Shown here one piece after another: positions 11,901 to 23,221 of a DNA stretch of 64,000 nt. The stretch spans positions 5,282,723 to 5,346,722 of the forward strand of contig ML664161.1 in the NCBI GenBank assembly GCA_007570785.1. Reading direction: 5' to 3'. Source of the stretch: Antilocapra americana (lineage: Eukaryota > Chordata > Mammalia > Artiodactyla > Antilocapridae). The notes beneath the pieces were generated by a model, which did not search any database, was not told the origin of the DNA, and saw nothing but the letters and a program-made list of their open reading frames with translations. A program made the translations under genes and the position numbers. The first letter of the stretch is position 1; each line of letters starts with the position of its first letter.

Positions 11901-12760
11901 AGTGTCCCATAGGTTTTGGGTTGTTGTATTTTCATTTTCATTCATTTCTATGCATATTTTGATTTCTTTTTTGATTTCTTATGTGATTTGTTGGTTAGTC
12001 AGCAGCATGTTGTTCAGCCTCCATATGTTGGAATTTTTTAAGGGTTTTCTCCTGTAATTGACATCTAATCTTACTTCATTGTGGTTAGAAAAGATGCTTG
12101 GAATGATTTCAGTTTTTTTGAATTTACCAAGGTTAGATTTATGGCCCAGGATGTGATCTATACTGGAAAAGGTTCTGTATGCACTTGAGAAAAAGATGAA
12201 ATTCATTGTTTTGGGGTAGAATGCCCTATAGGTATCAATTAGGTCTAACTGTTATATTGTATCATTTAAAGTTTGTGTTTCCATGTTAATTTTCTGTTTA
12301 CTTGATCTATCCATCAGTGTGAGTGGGGTATTAAAGTCTCCCACTATTATTGTATTATTGTTAATTTCCCCTTTCATACTTGTTAGCATTTGTCTACATA
12401 TTGTGGTGCTCCTACGTTGGGTGCATATATATTTATAATTGTTATATCTTCTTCTTGGATTGATTCTTTGATCATTATGTAGTGTCTTTGTCTCTTTTCA
12501 CAGCCTTTGTTTTAAAGTCTATTTCATCTGATATGAGTATTGCACTTCTGCTTTCTTTTGGTCTCTATTTCATGGAGTATCTTTTTCCAGCCCTTAACTT
12601 TCAGTCTGTATGTGTCCCTTGTTTTGAGGTGGGCCTCCTGTAGACAACATATATCGGGGTCTTGTTTTTGTATCCATTCAGCCAGTCTTTGTCTTTTGGT
12701 TGGAGCATTCAACCCATTTACATTTAAGGTAATTATTGATAAGTATGATCCTGTTGCCAT
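8940..12760 (-). pseudogene. L1 ORF2 remnant (endonuclease/reverse transcriptase), multiply broken
   Basis: In a functional L1, ORF2p nicks the target with an APE-type endonuclease and copies L1 RNA with a reverse transcriptase. The frame starts at 12760 with MATGSYLSIITLNVNGLN, the endonuclease N-terminus, but shifts frame near 12560. Further pieces are 11979-12206 (endonuclease C-terminal part with the DHILGHKS motif), 11574-11945 (linker), 10699-11172 (reverse-transcriptase fingers/palm, [13 protein letters not shown]), 10456-10671, 9961-10416, 9318-10022 and 9035-9271 (C-terminal region). The catalytic FADD box is intact at 10672-10683, but a TAA codon at 10699-10701 stops translation five codons earlier. 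A one-base deletion near 9050 shifts the last 35 or so codons, whose ancestral stop is at 8940-8942. The total span of about 1,270 codons is normal for L1 ORF2. Confidence 0.95.
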
Positions 12761-13731
12761 TTACTTTATTGTTTTGGGTTTGAGTTTATACACCCTTTCT
12801 GTGTTTTCTGTCTGGAGAAGATCCTTTAGCATTTGTTGGAGAGCTGGTTTGGTGGTGCTGAATTCTCTCAGCTTTTGCTTGTCTGTAAAGCTTTTGATTT
12901 CTCCTTCAAATGTGAATGAGATCCTTGCTGGGTACAGTAATCTGGGCTGTAGGTTATCTTCTTTCATCATTTTAAGTATATTCTGCCATCCCCTTCTGGC
13001 CTGAAGAGTTTCTATTGAAGATCAGCTTTTATCCTTATGGGAATCCCCCATGTTATTTGTTGTTTTTCCCTTGCTGCTTTTAAGATTTGTTCTTTGTTTT
13101 TGGTCTTTGTTAATTTGATTAATATGTGTCTTGCGGTATTTTGCCTTGGGTTTATCCTGTTTGGGACTCTCTGGGTTTCTTGGACTTGGGTGATTATTTC
13201 CTTCCCCATTTTAGGGAAGTTTTCAATTATTATTTCAAGTATTTTCTCATGGTCTTTCTTTTTGTCTTCTTCTTCTGGGACTCCTATTATTCGAATGTTG
13301 GTGCGTTTAACATTGTACCAGAGGTCTGTGAGGTTGTTCTCATTTCTTTTAATTCTTTTTTCTGTTTTCCTCCCTGTTTCATTTGTTTCTACCATTCTAT
13401 CTTCTACCTCACTTATCATTTCTTCTGCCTCCATCATTCTACTGTTGGTTCCCTTCGGAGTGTTTTTGATCTCAGTTATTACATTATTCATTATATATTG
13501 ACCCTTTTTTATTTCTTCTAGGTCCTTGTTAAACCTTTCTTTCATCTTCTCGATCCTTGTCTCCAGGCTATTTATCTGTAACTCCATTTTGTTTTCAAGA
13601 TTCTGGATCATTTTCACTATCATTATTTGGAATTCTTTATCAGGTAGATTCCCTATCTCTTCCTCTTTTGTTTGGTTTGGTGGGCATTTATCCTGTTCCT
13701 TTATCTGCTGGGTATTTCTCTGCCTTTTCAT
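12761..13731 (-). pseudogene. L1 ORF1 remnant (RNA-binding chaperone), frameshifted
   Basis: ORF1p coats L1 RNA as a coiled-coil trimer. The frame from 13731 to 13012 reads 239 residues: a charged N-terminus (MKRQRNTQQIKEQ), a heptad-like coiled coil at about residues 30-140 (LENKMELQINSLETRIEKM), then the RNA-recognition region (IRIIGVPEEE) and the start of the C-terminal domain. A one-base deletion just before the stop at 13012-13014 breaks the frame. The rest of the C-terminal domain continues in another frame from about 13000 to 12761 (LQPRLLYPARISF, LREFSTTKPALQQM). The ancestral TAA stop is immediately followed by the ATG of ORF2. The reading frame is otherwise well kept, so it decayed late or recently. 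Confidence 0.95.
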
Positions 13732-16303
13732 CTCGTTTATATTACTGCCCTTGGGGTGGCCTTTCCATATTCTGGCAGTTTGTGGTTTCTCTTTATTGTG
13801 GAGGTTCCTTGCTGTGGGTGGCGTTGGATGGGTGGCTTGTCAAGGTTTCCTGGTTAGGGAAGCTTGTGTCTGTTCTGGTGGGTGGAGCTGGATTTCTTCT
13901 CTCTGGAGTGCAATGAAGTTTCCAGTAATGGAGTTTTGAGATGTCAGTGGGTTTGTTGTGGCTTTGGGCAGCCTGTATATTGAAGCTCAGGGCTATGTTC
14001 CTTTGTTGCTGGAGAATTTGCATGGTATATCTTGCTCTGGAACTTGTTGGCCCTTTGGTGGTGCTTGATTTCAGTGTAGGTATGGAGGCATTTGATGAGC
14101 TCCTATCGATTAATGTTCCTTGGATTCAGGAGTTCTCTGTTGTTCTCAGGATTTAGACTTAAGCCTCCTGCCTCTGGTTTTCAGTCTTATTCTTACAGTA
14201 GCCTCAAGACTTCTCCATCTATATAACACTGATGATGGAACATCTAGGTTAATATTAAAAAGTTTCTCCACAGTGAGGGATATCCAGAGAGGTACACAGA
14301 GTTACATGGAGAAGAGAAGAAGGAGGAGGGAGATGGAGGTGACCAGTAGGAGAAAAGGGGGAATCAAAAGGGGAGAGAGCAAGCTAGCCAGTAATCATTT
14401 CCCTAAGTGTTCTCCACAGCCTGAAACACACAGAGATTCACAGAGTTGAGTAGAGAAGAAAAGGAGGAGGGGAGAGATAGAGGTGACCTGATGGAGAAAA
14501 AGGAGCACAAGGAGGAGAGAGCAATCAAGCCAGTGATCTCACTCCCAAGTAAAAATGGGTAGTGAAGATTTGATTCTTAAAGGTACAAAGTTGATAACAA
14601 ATACCCAAAAGCAAAGATTAAAAATCTAGAGTAGAGGTTAGATTCTCAAAAATAAAATATTAAAAAAACACAAAGTCACAAAATTATAAAAAATATATAT
14701 ATGAAGTTTGCTTTAAAAATAGGGTCTTTTTTTGCAAGGTAATAGTAGGTTATAAAAATGAAAATTAAAGGAGTAATGGGGGACTTAAAAATTAAAATAT
14801 ATATTTTTTTAATTTAAAAAATGATACTAGTAAAAATATATCTAGGACTTTCTCTGGAGCTGTTGCGGACAGTGTGGAGTCAGTTCATTTACAGATAGTT
14901 CCTTGATCTGGCTTATACTTCTCAAGGTCTATAGGCCCCTTCCTATGTAGTCAGTGCTAACTACAGGGTTTTAGTCTATTGCACCTGTCACTTCCAAAGC
15001 AGTTCTCTCTGTTTTTTGTTTTGTTTTGTTTAGCTTCTTCTGTTTGCTAGTCTCTTCAGTGTCTAATTTCCACCCTAACACAAGGGGGGCGGTGGTGGTC
15101 AATTTTTTTAGGCTTACTTGTTCAGTCATGCTATGAAGAGGGAGGAGCACTGCAAATATCACTGGTGTGTGTGTGGGGAGTGCTCACAGTGTTTCAGCCG
15201 CACTGTGGGTTTGCCCCCACCCACTCATGATGTGTGCACTTTCCCACTGTACACTGCTCAGGCTCTAGGTTGCTCTGCTGGGAACTGTCTGATTTGGGCC
15301 CTGGGTTGCATGCACTCCCCAGGTCTAAGCCACTCAGGTTCAGATTCTTGGGTACTCCAAAAAGGTGCAGACTTAGTTGGGCCTGCGTTTTGTGCTCTTT
15401 CCATGTCTGAGCAGCTCAGGTGACCAAGTGCTTGGCGAGCGTACTTGCCCCCAGTTGAAGGCTGCGGCTTATCCCCTCCTCTGTCCCAGCCGCTCGGTTT
15501 TCTGTGTGCAACTGGTGTGCCTTTCTCAGGTGTGCCATGTGTCTCTTCTGGGGAGCTGATCTCTGGCTGCAACCCTCCCAGTGGATGTCAACTGTCCATA
15601 ATCCCAAGAAGTCTTGGTTAGCAATGAAGTCTGCTTGCAGTTTGGTAGAGGATGCCTCTCTGGGGCCGCGATTACTCCCTTCCAGTTCTGGCTGCCCTTT
15701 CCTGCCTGTCTCCAGCAGGGGATGGGCCAGTCCACAGTAGGCCAGCTCTGCTCAGTCCTTTGTTCTGTGAGCGGGCCTGGCAGTGTCTTACGTTAGGGCT
15801 TTTCCTGGGATAAGGCCCGGTCCTTACCCTAAACAATGCAGCCTGCTCCTCCCTGTCCAGCCCCTGCTTGCTAGTGGGGGATGCAACTGTCTGTGTTGCT
15901 ACTCAGCTGGGAGTTGCTGTTAGGCACATAATCTGTGGGTTTTATTTATTTATTTACTTTTTTCCTCCCGGTTATTTTGCCCTCTGAGATTCCAAGGCTT
16001 GCCACAGACATGCCTGAGAGAGGGTTTCCTGGTGTTTGTAAACTTGTCTCTTTTTTAAGACTCCATTCCCAGGATGGATCTCTGTTCCTACCTCTTTTGT
16101 CTTTCTTTTTATCTTTTATATTTTGTCCTACCTCCTTTTGAAGACAATGGGCTGCCTTTCTGGGTGCCTGATGGCCTCTGCCAGCATTCAGAAGTTGTTT
16201 TGCAGAATTTGCTCAGCATTCAAATGTTCTTTTGATGAATTTGTCGGGGAGAAATTGGTCTTGTCTCCCCATCTTATTCCTCCACCATCTTAGGACCACC
16301 CCC
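13732..16303 (-). promoter_or_regulatory. L1 5' untranslated/promoter region
   Basis: About 2.57 kb upstream of ORF1 on the minus strand, up to the 5' junction with the target-site duplication. The outermost part (about 15.1-15.9 kb) is GC-richer with scattered CpGs, as expected for an internal L1 promoter. The inner part holds a purine-rich duplicated block (14295-14560) and an A/T-rich stretch (14560-14830). Plus-strand frames of 60-137 codons here are antisense and show no known domain. Promoter activity is inferred from position in the element only. Confidence 0.7.
14295..14560. repeat. Two-copy purine-rich tandem repeat inside L1 5' region
   Basis: Two similar units start at 14295 (cacagagttacatggagaag) and 14439 (cacagagttgagtagagaag), a period of about 144 bases. 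Each has a gaaggaggaggg-type purine run, gaggtgacc and a gagagcaa...agccagt block. They differ by many substitutions and small indels, so the duplication is old or is part of the family consensus. Confidence 0.75.
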
Positions 16304-16320
16304 ACCAAAGTCTAATTTTA
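16304..16320. repeat. Target-site duplication, right copy, of the L1
   Basis: Exact repeat of 8548-8564, placed directly after the 5' end of the antisense L1. All 17 bases are identical, which fixes the element's 5' boundary. Confidence 0.95.
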
Positions 16321-16826
16321 AAATACACATGTTTTCTTTGTTATAGCAGTGATGCAAAAATAAGAGGTCTATAAAGACTTAAACTCATTATTTGCTTCTA
16401 ATGGTTGGAGAAAGAAAAGTTGGGGGTCTTTCAGTTCCTGGTCCATTGTACTGCAGGATGAGGGAGTAATACATGCATTGATTTAATATCCTTATTAATA
16501 GGAAAAGCTTTTTAAAATTGTGAGTTTCAATGTAGCAGCCCTTAGTGTTTTAAAGGGGAAAGAACTGATTAACTGTCATCAGTAGACCCAGTCTTGAGTC
16601 TTCGTGATTCTGTCACTTTATTAGCTATGTAATCATGAGAGTTGTCTAACTTATTAGAATATAGTCTCTTGATATATTCCATTACATTTTTTTGTGTTAA
16701 ATAATCTTTAATATCACTTCTAACTTGAATATTCTATGATTTAGTGGCCATTAACTGTAATCATTTGTTAATATGTTCAGTAGATGATATTTAGATTCAC
16801 CTGAGTATGAGAACTTTACTATGCAG
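16321..16826. other. Unassigned DNA
   Basis: AT-rich DNA between the L1 and a SINE, with nothing recognised. Confidence 0.5.
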
Positions 16827-16834
16827 TACTATCT

Positions 16835-17028
16835 GTGGTTGTGTTTAGTCACTAAGTCGTGTTCAACTCTTGTGACCCCATGGACTGTAGCCTGCCAGGC
16901 TCCTGTCCACGGGATTTCCCAGGCAAAGATACTGGAGTGGTTTGCCATTTTCTTCTCCAGGGGATCTTCCTGACCCATGGATCGAACATGAGTCTCCCAC
17001 GTGACTGAGCCATTAGGGAAGCCCATAA
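16835..17028 (-). mobile_element. Bov-tA SINE
   Basis: Antisense BovA body (gtcgtgttcaactcttgtga) followed by the antisense tRNA-like head (gaagcccat end). Flanked by an 8-bp duplication, tactatct at 16827-16834 and 17029-17036. Confidence 0.93.
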
Positions 17029-17036
17029 TACTATCT

Positions 17037-18007
17037 ACTAGTACCAATTAAGAAGGTTATAAATGAATAGCAACATATTCTTCCTTTCAGAAGCTTATAG
17101 CCTAGAGGAGAAGACAGACAAGCCGTGTGTGGCAGATACTGGTAAGACCTATCTGCTTGTCTACTTCTGAGATAAGTATTTAAGGAGGTTTCTTAGCCTG
17201 TGGACCTCACACATCTTTTGGGAAGACAGATGAAAAGACTTAGGGTCTGACCCTCTGGCTGTAGGATTCTTCTTGATAGGAGTTTTCAAAAGAGGCAAGG
17301 AGCTCATCCCGGGATAAAATAGATGCCTGCTCTTTATCTTAAAAAGCATGTCAATTTTTAGAATTGACAGATATTTTGGTTTGACTCTGGATGCCGCCCC
17401 TCAAAATGTCCTCTAACCTAGCTCTGAAGAGATAAGCTCAGTTTTATCAAGAGAGTGAGAGAACTGAAAAAAGAAAAAGACAGCATCAGCAGTGGAAGAG
17501 CTGCTGTACTGGTGGAAATGGAAGGTTTCTTTTTCTGTGAGGGGTAGCAGTAATGAATACCGAAGTGGCATGATGAGATTACTAGCTATGAAGACAATAC
17601 CCCACAAATGAGATTAAGGCCAATGAAGCTTCTGTGGGAGCCCTTGGGTACTATACCAGCAGAGATAAAACAAAAAAAAAATTAAATTTAATGATCTTAA
17701 AATTGTTAATATGTGTCACAGCCCGTTTAAGAGGGCCAAAACATCCTTTGCTCTGCCCTTCCCAAGGACTCAACTTGCCTGCCATGTATAAAATTTGCCA
17801 CTACAGCCTATTTTTTAATCAGAATTATATGTCATTAAATGTAAGATATGTCATTAATTTAGGTATCACTGAAAAAGTATTATATACCAAGTAAACTAAG
17901 GTTTTGTTATCACTTTATTTTCAATATACTGAAAGAGCTCTTTAGAAGGCATGTGCCAGGTAAGTTTTCTGATTCAGCTTTACTGAACTTAAAAGAAAAA
18001 AGAGTCT
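17037..18007. other. Unassigned DNA
   Basis: No recognised transposon. Small frames at 17161-17349 (-), 17413-17607 (-) and 17634-17894 (+) lack any identifying feature. Confidence 0.5.
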
Positions 18008-18200
18008 CTGGCTTCCCCAATGGCTCAGGGGGTAAAGAATCTGCCTGCAATGCAGTAGACACTGGAGATGTGGGTTTTGATACTTGGGTCAGGAAGATCC
18101 CCTGGAGGAAGAAATGGCAACACACTCCTGGACAAAAGAGCCTGGTGGGCTACAGTCCAGGGGGTCCCAAAGAGTCTAACACTACAAGCATTCACGCACC
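18008..18200 (+). mobile_element. Bov-tA SINE with internal deletion
   Basis: Head (cttccccaatggctcagg) and body are present, but the usual agtattcttgcctggagaa block is missing at about 18139, where cactcctg runs straight into gacaaaagagcctgg. The tail is gtctaacactacaagc. Confidence 0.9.
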
Positions 18201-18685
18201 TTAGCTGGCAGATACCAAAACCCAGTAATGGTGTGAGGAAATCTACCGATTCCAGCAGTGTGTTTGCTTGGCATACAACTCGCAAGTTTGTAGTCCAGCG
18301 GTTCAGAAAGGGAAAGCTAGAAAAGGAACAGCTCTAATCTCACAGAGGGAAATATGAAGAAAGTAGTATTAGAGCAATTTGCAGTTGCCCCCAAAGGCTA
18401 CTCTGATTTCAGAGATATTAAAATGATGAGAAAACTGCATTTTTGAATAGAGAAAATAGGATATGTGTGTGTGTGTTGTAGAAAGTTGGAGCTTTGCAAT
18501 GTTACCAGGTAGAAGTCTAAAAGGCAACTAGACCCCAGAGAAAAGTGAAAATTGATAGAATGGCTCATTCTTCTCTGTGAATGAGAGAGGGAAGAGAAAA
18601 GGAGACCAGAGATAAGGACTGACTATTTTCTCCATTGAGGACAAGCTTCCTGGACTGATGTTCAAACATTTGTAGAGCCTAGTAG
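18201..18685. other. Unassigned DNA
   Basis: Nothing recognised apart from a short (gt)n run near 18464-18477. Confidence 0.5.
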
Positions 18686-18888
18686 TAGGCTTTCCTGATG
18701 GCTCAGATGGTAAAGAATCTACCTGTAGTGCAGAACACCCAGGTTTGAACCCTGGGTTAGGAAGATCCCCTGGAGAAGGGAATGGCAGCTCACTCCATTA
18801 TTTTTGCCTGGAGAATTCCATGAACAGAAGAACCTGGTAGGCTATAGTCCATGTGGTCACAGAGTCAGACATGAGTGAGCAATTAACA
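18686..18888 (+). mobile_element. Bov-tA SINE
   Basis: Head (ggctttcctgatggctcaga) and body (tttttgcctggagaattcca, gagtcagacatgagtgagc) in full. No clear target-site duplication. Confidence 0.92.
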
Positions 18889-20037
18889 GCTCACAAAAAG
18901 AAAAGAGTAGTGGTCAAGAATCTGACTTTGAAAATTATTTGGTGGTTTAAAAGACCACTGTGGTGCCTAACAGCCACCTGCAGCTATTGAGAAAAGAGAC
19001 ATAGGATCTAAGTGGTGTGGCAGATAAAGGACCTAAGTTAAAAGAATTATTATTATTTGTGCTTTTGTTGCAATTCATGTACTTTATAGATTTAACTCAG
19101 ATTTTCCTGGGCTGTAGAATCATGGATGATATGATAAAAACAGATAATAATGTATATTCCTTTCATGCCCTCCACTCCCCTTTGAGGAAACCTTTTGTGT
19201 GCTTTTAAACTAGGTGGGTAATTGGGAAAAAGCTATTAACACATTGTTTTTTGCATAGGAATATATTTCTTGCTAGAAACTTTTAGATTTTACATTTTAG
19301 AGGCAAGCTCAGTACCTCATAATACTTTTCATTACTCACTGTATCCAGGCACTGCTGGGCTGCCCAACTGCAAACATCATTCCAATATGCAATGTTCCTT
19401 AGCTTTGAAGGCTCCCAAAGCTCATTCAGTCTTTTCTAAAAAAAATAACAGAAGATACAGTCATGTGTTAAATTATTTGCTTGTTAATACATCCAGAGAG
19501 AAGAAAACATACAGTGACATTGTTGATTGGGTGATACAAACATTTGTGATAATGAGCACATTGTGCAGAGTATCTGAGGTGGATGGTTGTTGGTGTGGAT
19601 GCAAGTATGTCAGCTGGCTTCCAGCCTACTGGGGAAAGGCTTGGACCATTTGTGTTGGGTAATTTTATGGTGGATTTAAGGGAATTTGTTTTCCTTCAAG
19701 AAGGAAATGGTGCATGCAATATTCCATATATAATTCCTTGAGTAAGAGATAATTGCATTGCATATTAACCAACTATTTGCATTTAATTAGCAACAGTTTC
19801 TGCTACTGTAATTTTTCTTTTAAGTAAATGTTTGGGTATGTGTTTGTCTTATTTAGTAACTTTTTAAATATGTTGCCACACCTCAGTGCTTGTCAAAGGT
19901 TATCTAAATGTACTACTTAAGGAAAACATTTTTCAATTACTCAGCATCATAGGCTTGAGTTTCCTCATCTGCACTAGGTAATGTATAATAGTCTTACTGG
20001 CAGAGTCATGCAATTGCAGTTATGTATGTGGTGCCAT
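18889..20037. other. Unassigned DNA
   Basis: AT-rich. The 130-codon frame at 19270-19662 (+) has no recognisable domain, signal sequence or codon pattern and is treated as chance. Confidence 0.45.
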
Positions 20038-20245
20038 GGGGCTTCCCCAGTGGCTCAGACAGTAAAGAATCTGCCTGCACTGCAGGAGACCCAGATTCAA
20101 CCCCTTGGTCAGGAAGATCTCCTGGATAAGGGAATGGCAACCCACTCCAGAATTCTTGCCTTGAGAATTCCATGGGTAGAGGAGCCTGGCGGGCTACAAT
20201 CCATGACGTCAAAAAGAGTCAGACATGACTGAGTGACTAGTACGT
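20038..20245 (+). mobile_element. Bov-tA SINE
   Basis: Full-length head and body; ends gtcagacatgactgagtgac. Plus and minus frames across it are SINE translations, not genes. Confidence 0.93.
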
Positions 20246-20422
20246 TCATTTTCACATATGGTGTTATAGAACATGTCTTAGAGTTGCAATCAGTGACAAG
20301 TTTGTTTTCCTTTTAGGAATAATGTGTGGGAATAGGTTCTAAAGCAGAACTTCTCAAACTAGATTCTTAGACTACTTGCCTCAGACTCACCTAGGATGCT
20401 GGCTGAAAATGCAGATTTCCTT

Positions 20423-20815
20423 GGTATTATGGGCCAAATTGTGTTCCTGTCCCCCTACCCCATTCATACATTAAAGCTCTACTCCTCATTTTGACTGTCT
20501 TTGACAATAGGGCCTTTGGAAAATGATGTTAAGTGAAGCCATAGGGTACAGTCCTAATCTGGTAAAACTAGTGACCTTATATGAAGAGAAAGAGAGAGAT
20601 CTCTTGTTCCACATGCACCAAGGAAATGCCAAGTGAGGAGACAGCCACAAGGGGGCCGTCTGGAAGCCAAAAGGAAAGCTCTCACCAGAAACCAAATCAG
20701 TGGGCGTCTTGATTTTGTATTTGCTACCTCCAGAACTGTAAGACAATAAATTTCTGTTGTTTAAGCCATCCGGCTTATGGTATTTTGTTATAGCAGCCTG
20801 AGCTGACTGTGACAC
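20423..20815 (+). mobile_element. MLT1-like LTR (ERVL-MaLR), solitary
   Basis: Hallmarks are the 5' region gccaaattgtgttcctgtcc, the middle cttatatgaagagaaagaga, ctcaccagaaaccaaatc, and the 3' part ccagaactgtaagacaataa, tttctgttgtttaagccatc and tattttgttatagcagcctg. These are diagnostic of old mammal-wide MaLR long terminal repeats. No internal retroviral region flanks it, so it is a solo LTR left by recombination or truncation. The aataaa within it is the LTR's own polyadenylation signal. Family level is secure; the subfamily is not. Confidence 0.75.
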
Positions 20816-21324
20816 TTGGTTCTACCTTGCTCTTACTGGATTCAAAATACAAGGAATGAGAAGCCCCCACCCTGGACAGATGGGGACAGCAATACGTGGC
20901 GAGCATATAGGAGAGGACAGATGGTGTTATAGCAATGGGATAGCAAGGGTTGGAGAGTAGGTACAGTGGAAGTATTTGGTCTCCAGGTTTAAGTGTCTGA
21001 GTGTCCAAGAACTCAGCCACAGTCAGGGACCTGAAGGTCAGCTCTGATCTCTGCTTAGACAGCCAGTTAAGTGTTTAGATGGCATATGGAGGATCCTGAT
21101 GACCTCTAGAAGAGGCCAGTCACACCCTGAGCCAACCTTGCTTTGTAGGAAGTAAGAGATGAGATATACCACCACAGAATCTGATGGATCTCAGGACTTT
21201 GACTTCTCCCCTGTAGAGCCGTAGGATCTGTGAGAGCCATCTGGGGTAAACTCGCTAAGGGGTAAGAGACTGGATTTGATATTGCAGTTGTCTCCAAAGG
21301 TGGCTTTTTATCCTCTCTCTAGGT
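20816..21324. other. Unassigned DNA
   Basis: No repeat or gene recognised between the LTR and the CHR-type SINE. Confidence 0.5.
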
Positions 21325-21337
21325 TCTTGGCATTTTT

Positions 21338-21455
21338 TATACTTTTGGTCTCACCACGTGGCATGTGGGATCTTAGTTCCCTGACCTGGGATCTAATCCA
21401 CACCCCTTGCATTCAAAGTGCAGAGTCTTAACCACTGGACCACCAGGAAAGTCTC
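21338..21455 (-). mobile_element. CHR-type tRNA-derived SINE
   Basis: Antisense copy of the same family as 1404-1540 (ttagttccctgacctgggat, cttaaccactggaccaccag). Bounded by a target-site duplication, tcttggcattttt at 21325-21337 and tcttagcattttt at 21456-21468 (12 of 13). The tail is short. Confidence 0.85.
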
Positions 21456-21468
21456 TCTTAGCATTTTT

Positions 21469-22574
21469 ATATTGTCCCTGATGCAGTCCTCTCAGACAGT
21501 GTTTCATTTTCTAGGCTTTGTTTCCATCAATATCTATGTTATCTTCCTCTTTCATAGAACTCTAGGCTTGTGCCTGTGTGCACACACTCACACTTGTAGT
21601 GAACTTGTCTTGGCCCAGCCTTGAGTTAGGGAATTGATAAAGTCATCCTTGCAAATACATTAATGGATTTGCATATCATGACTTTTCAGGCAACTTATTT
21701 ACATTTTGATAGAGAGTCTTTAGAAGGCAAAGCCTCAAAACAAGAAGTCTCAACACACCAACTACTGACAAAAATTTCAGATTATCATCCAGGGAGCTGT
21801 CTTGTTGACTTAAGTCCAGAAACAACAAATCTCAAGTTATAAATGAAACAGAACCAAACTAGTTCTGGTTAAAGTTATAAAAAATACTGAAAGAGATGCA
21901 CTATCCCCTGGTCCAACACACAGGCACCTGGATACTGTTCCTTCTTGTTCCCATTTATTCAAGGATCATGCTTGAATAATGCAGCCTTAGTCTCTCTCTC
22001 TCTATCCCCTTAGTCTGCTTTCTTTGCCTATTTCCACTTAAACTTATTCCCATCTTTCCCCACAGAAGACCTAAGGCCTTTCCATCTCCTCTGTGTTTTT
22101 GAGCAAATTGTTGAGAAAAATGAGGCTATACAATCACTGTGCTTATGTTTTCTCATTCATTTGTTAATCTGTACTCTGCTTACATTCTCACCCTTTACAC
22201 AGCTCCAACTGAGGTCATTAAACATGTCTTTTTCTTTTAACTTAACATGTCCTAATGTTTAGACCTTGAGCAATATTGCCCTCTGCTAACTCTTCCCACC
22301 TTATCTAAAACACCCCCACCCACACAAACACCCACAGCAGTTGTGTCCACCACATCCAAAAGAGAGAAATTCCAAATTATCATTGTAACAACTCTTAAGA
22401 ATGTGTTTTTGATCCTCAATCCCTTAGTCCCCTGAGCCCAAATACGAGGATCAGAAACCACTGGTAGGGAAATGAATCTAAGATAGAAGGAAGAATCTTA
22501 ATCCCCTTCCCACTCATTGCCTTTGCATATTTCCAGGTCTCAAACTCCAACAAGAAGACAGCAGTTTTCTTAAG
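21469..22574. other. Unassigned DNA
   Basis: No gene found. Pyrimidine-rich in parts, with a short (ct)n near 21993-22008. Possible very old LINE sequence at 22080-22560 could not be confirmed. Confidence 0.4.
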
Positions 22575-22805
22575 GTAGAATTTCTCAACTTCAGCATTAT
22601 TGAAATTTTAGGACAGAGAATTCTTTATTGTGGGGGCTATCCTGTGCATTGATCCCATAACATCAGCACTGGCATCACCTCAGCTGATGCTAGTAGTATC
22701 CACATTACCCAGTTGTGACAGCTAAAAATGTCTACAGACAGTGCCAAGTTCCCTGAGGGCAGAATACCCTTCCCCTTTCATACTTACCTCGTAGCTGAGA
22801 ACTGC
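22575..22805 (-). mobile_element. MER5A-like hAT-Charlie DNA transposon fossil
   Basis: Antisense MER5A pattern: aatttctcaacttcagcatt, gaattctttattgtggggg, ctatcctgtgcattg, cccagttgtgaca, atgtctacagacagtgcca and a terminal ctgagaactgctg. It is a non-autonomous element that relied on a hAT transposase and is long dead. The window's second copy is at 40.35 kb in the opposite orientation. Confidence 0.85.
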
Positions 22806-23221
22806 TGCCAAGGGAAACAAAATTTGGAGAATCAATGACTGCACTACAGATTACCAAAGTGAACTTTCCTGCTAACTAAAGAAGACAGGAAAAGTTATAG
22901 GATCTGCCAAAACTTCACATGGTGGTAGGGAAGCAAAGTTTGAAAAGATCCATGCAAAAAAGAATTTTTGTAAGGATTGTCCCCCTCCTCTTGTCATCTT
23001 TTGCATAAAATTGTTATACTTATTTCCTTATATAAAGAGAAAATATATGAATATATATTCTAATCTGCCCCAGATAGTTTTATCCTAGCTTAATTATTAA
23101 CAGAACTTTCTTTCATTCTTACAAGTGTCCCATTTTGGATGAAAATGATATGGTCATATATTATTTTCTCAGCTACACTAAAGGCATCAAGAAGGAAGCT
23201 AATCCTTTGTTGTATGCTGAT
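22806..23221. other. Unassigned DNA
   Basis: Nothing recognised. Confidence 0.5.

Larger units (their letters stand above)
8565..16303 (-). mobile_element. Full-length bovine-type L1 LINE, inactive
   Basis: A complete, antisense L1 of about 7.74 kb bounded by a perfect 17-bp target-site duplication (8548-8564 and 16304-16320). Read on the minus strand it has a long 5' region (16303 to 13732), ORF1 (13731 to 12761), ORF2 (12760 to about 8940), a 3' UTR (about 8939 to 8640) and an A/T-rich tail ending at 8565. Insertion by target-primed reverse transcription explains both the duplication and the tail. ORF1 has a frameshift, and ORF2 has several frameshifts and stops, so the copy cannot move by itself. 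Length and order match established ruminant L1 structure. Most of the long plus-strand open frames here are antisense shadows. Confidence 0.96.

Noticed and set aside
13037..13939. Overlapping plus-strand frames of 119-154 codons rich in Phe, Leu and Ser resembling membrane proteins
   Set aside because: They are the antisense of L1 ORF1 and its upstream region, a well-known shadow effect.
19270..19662. 130-codon plus-strand frame
   Set aside because: No domain, no splice or promoter context, no repeat explanation; length is within chance for 64 kb of AT-rich DNA.
20006..20232. Frames on both strands with a possible signal-like N-terminus
   Set aside because: They translate a Bov-tA SINE.
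20423..20815. Coding endogenous retrovirus linked to the LTR
   Set aside because: No gag, pol or env-like frames lie beside any of the LTR fragments; they are solitary and ancient.
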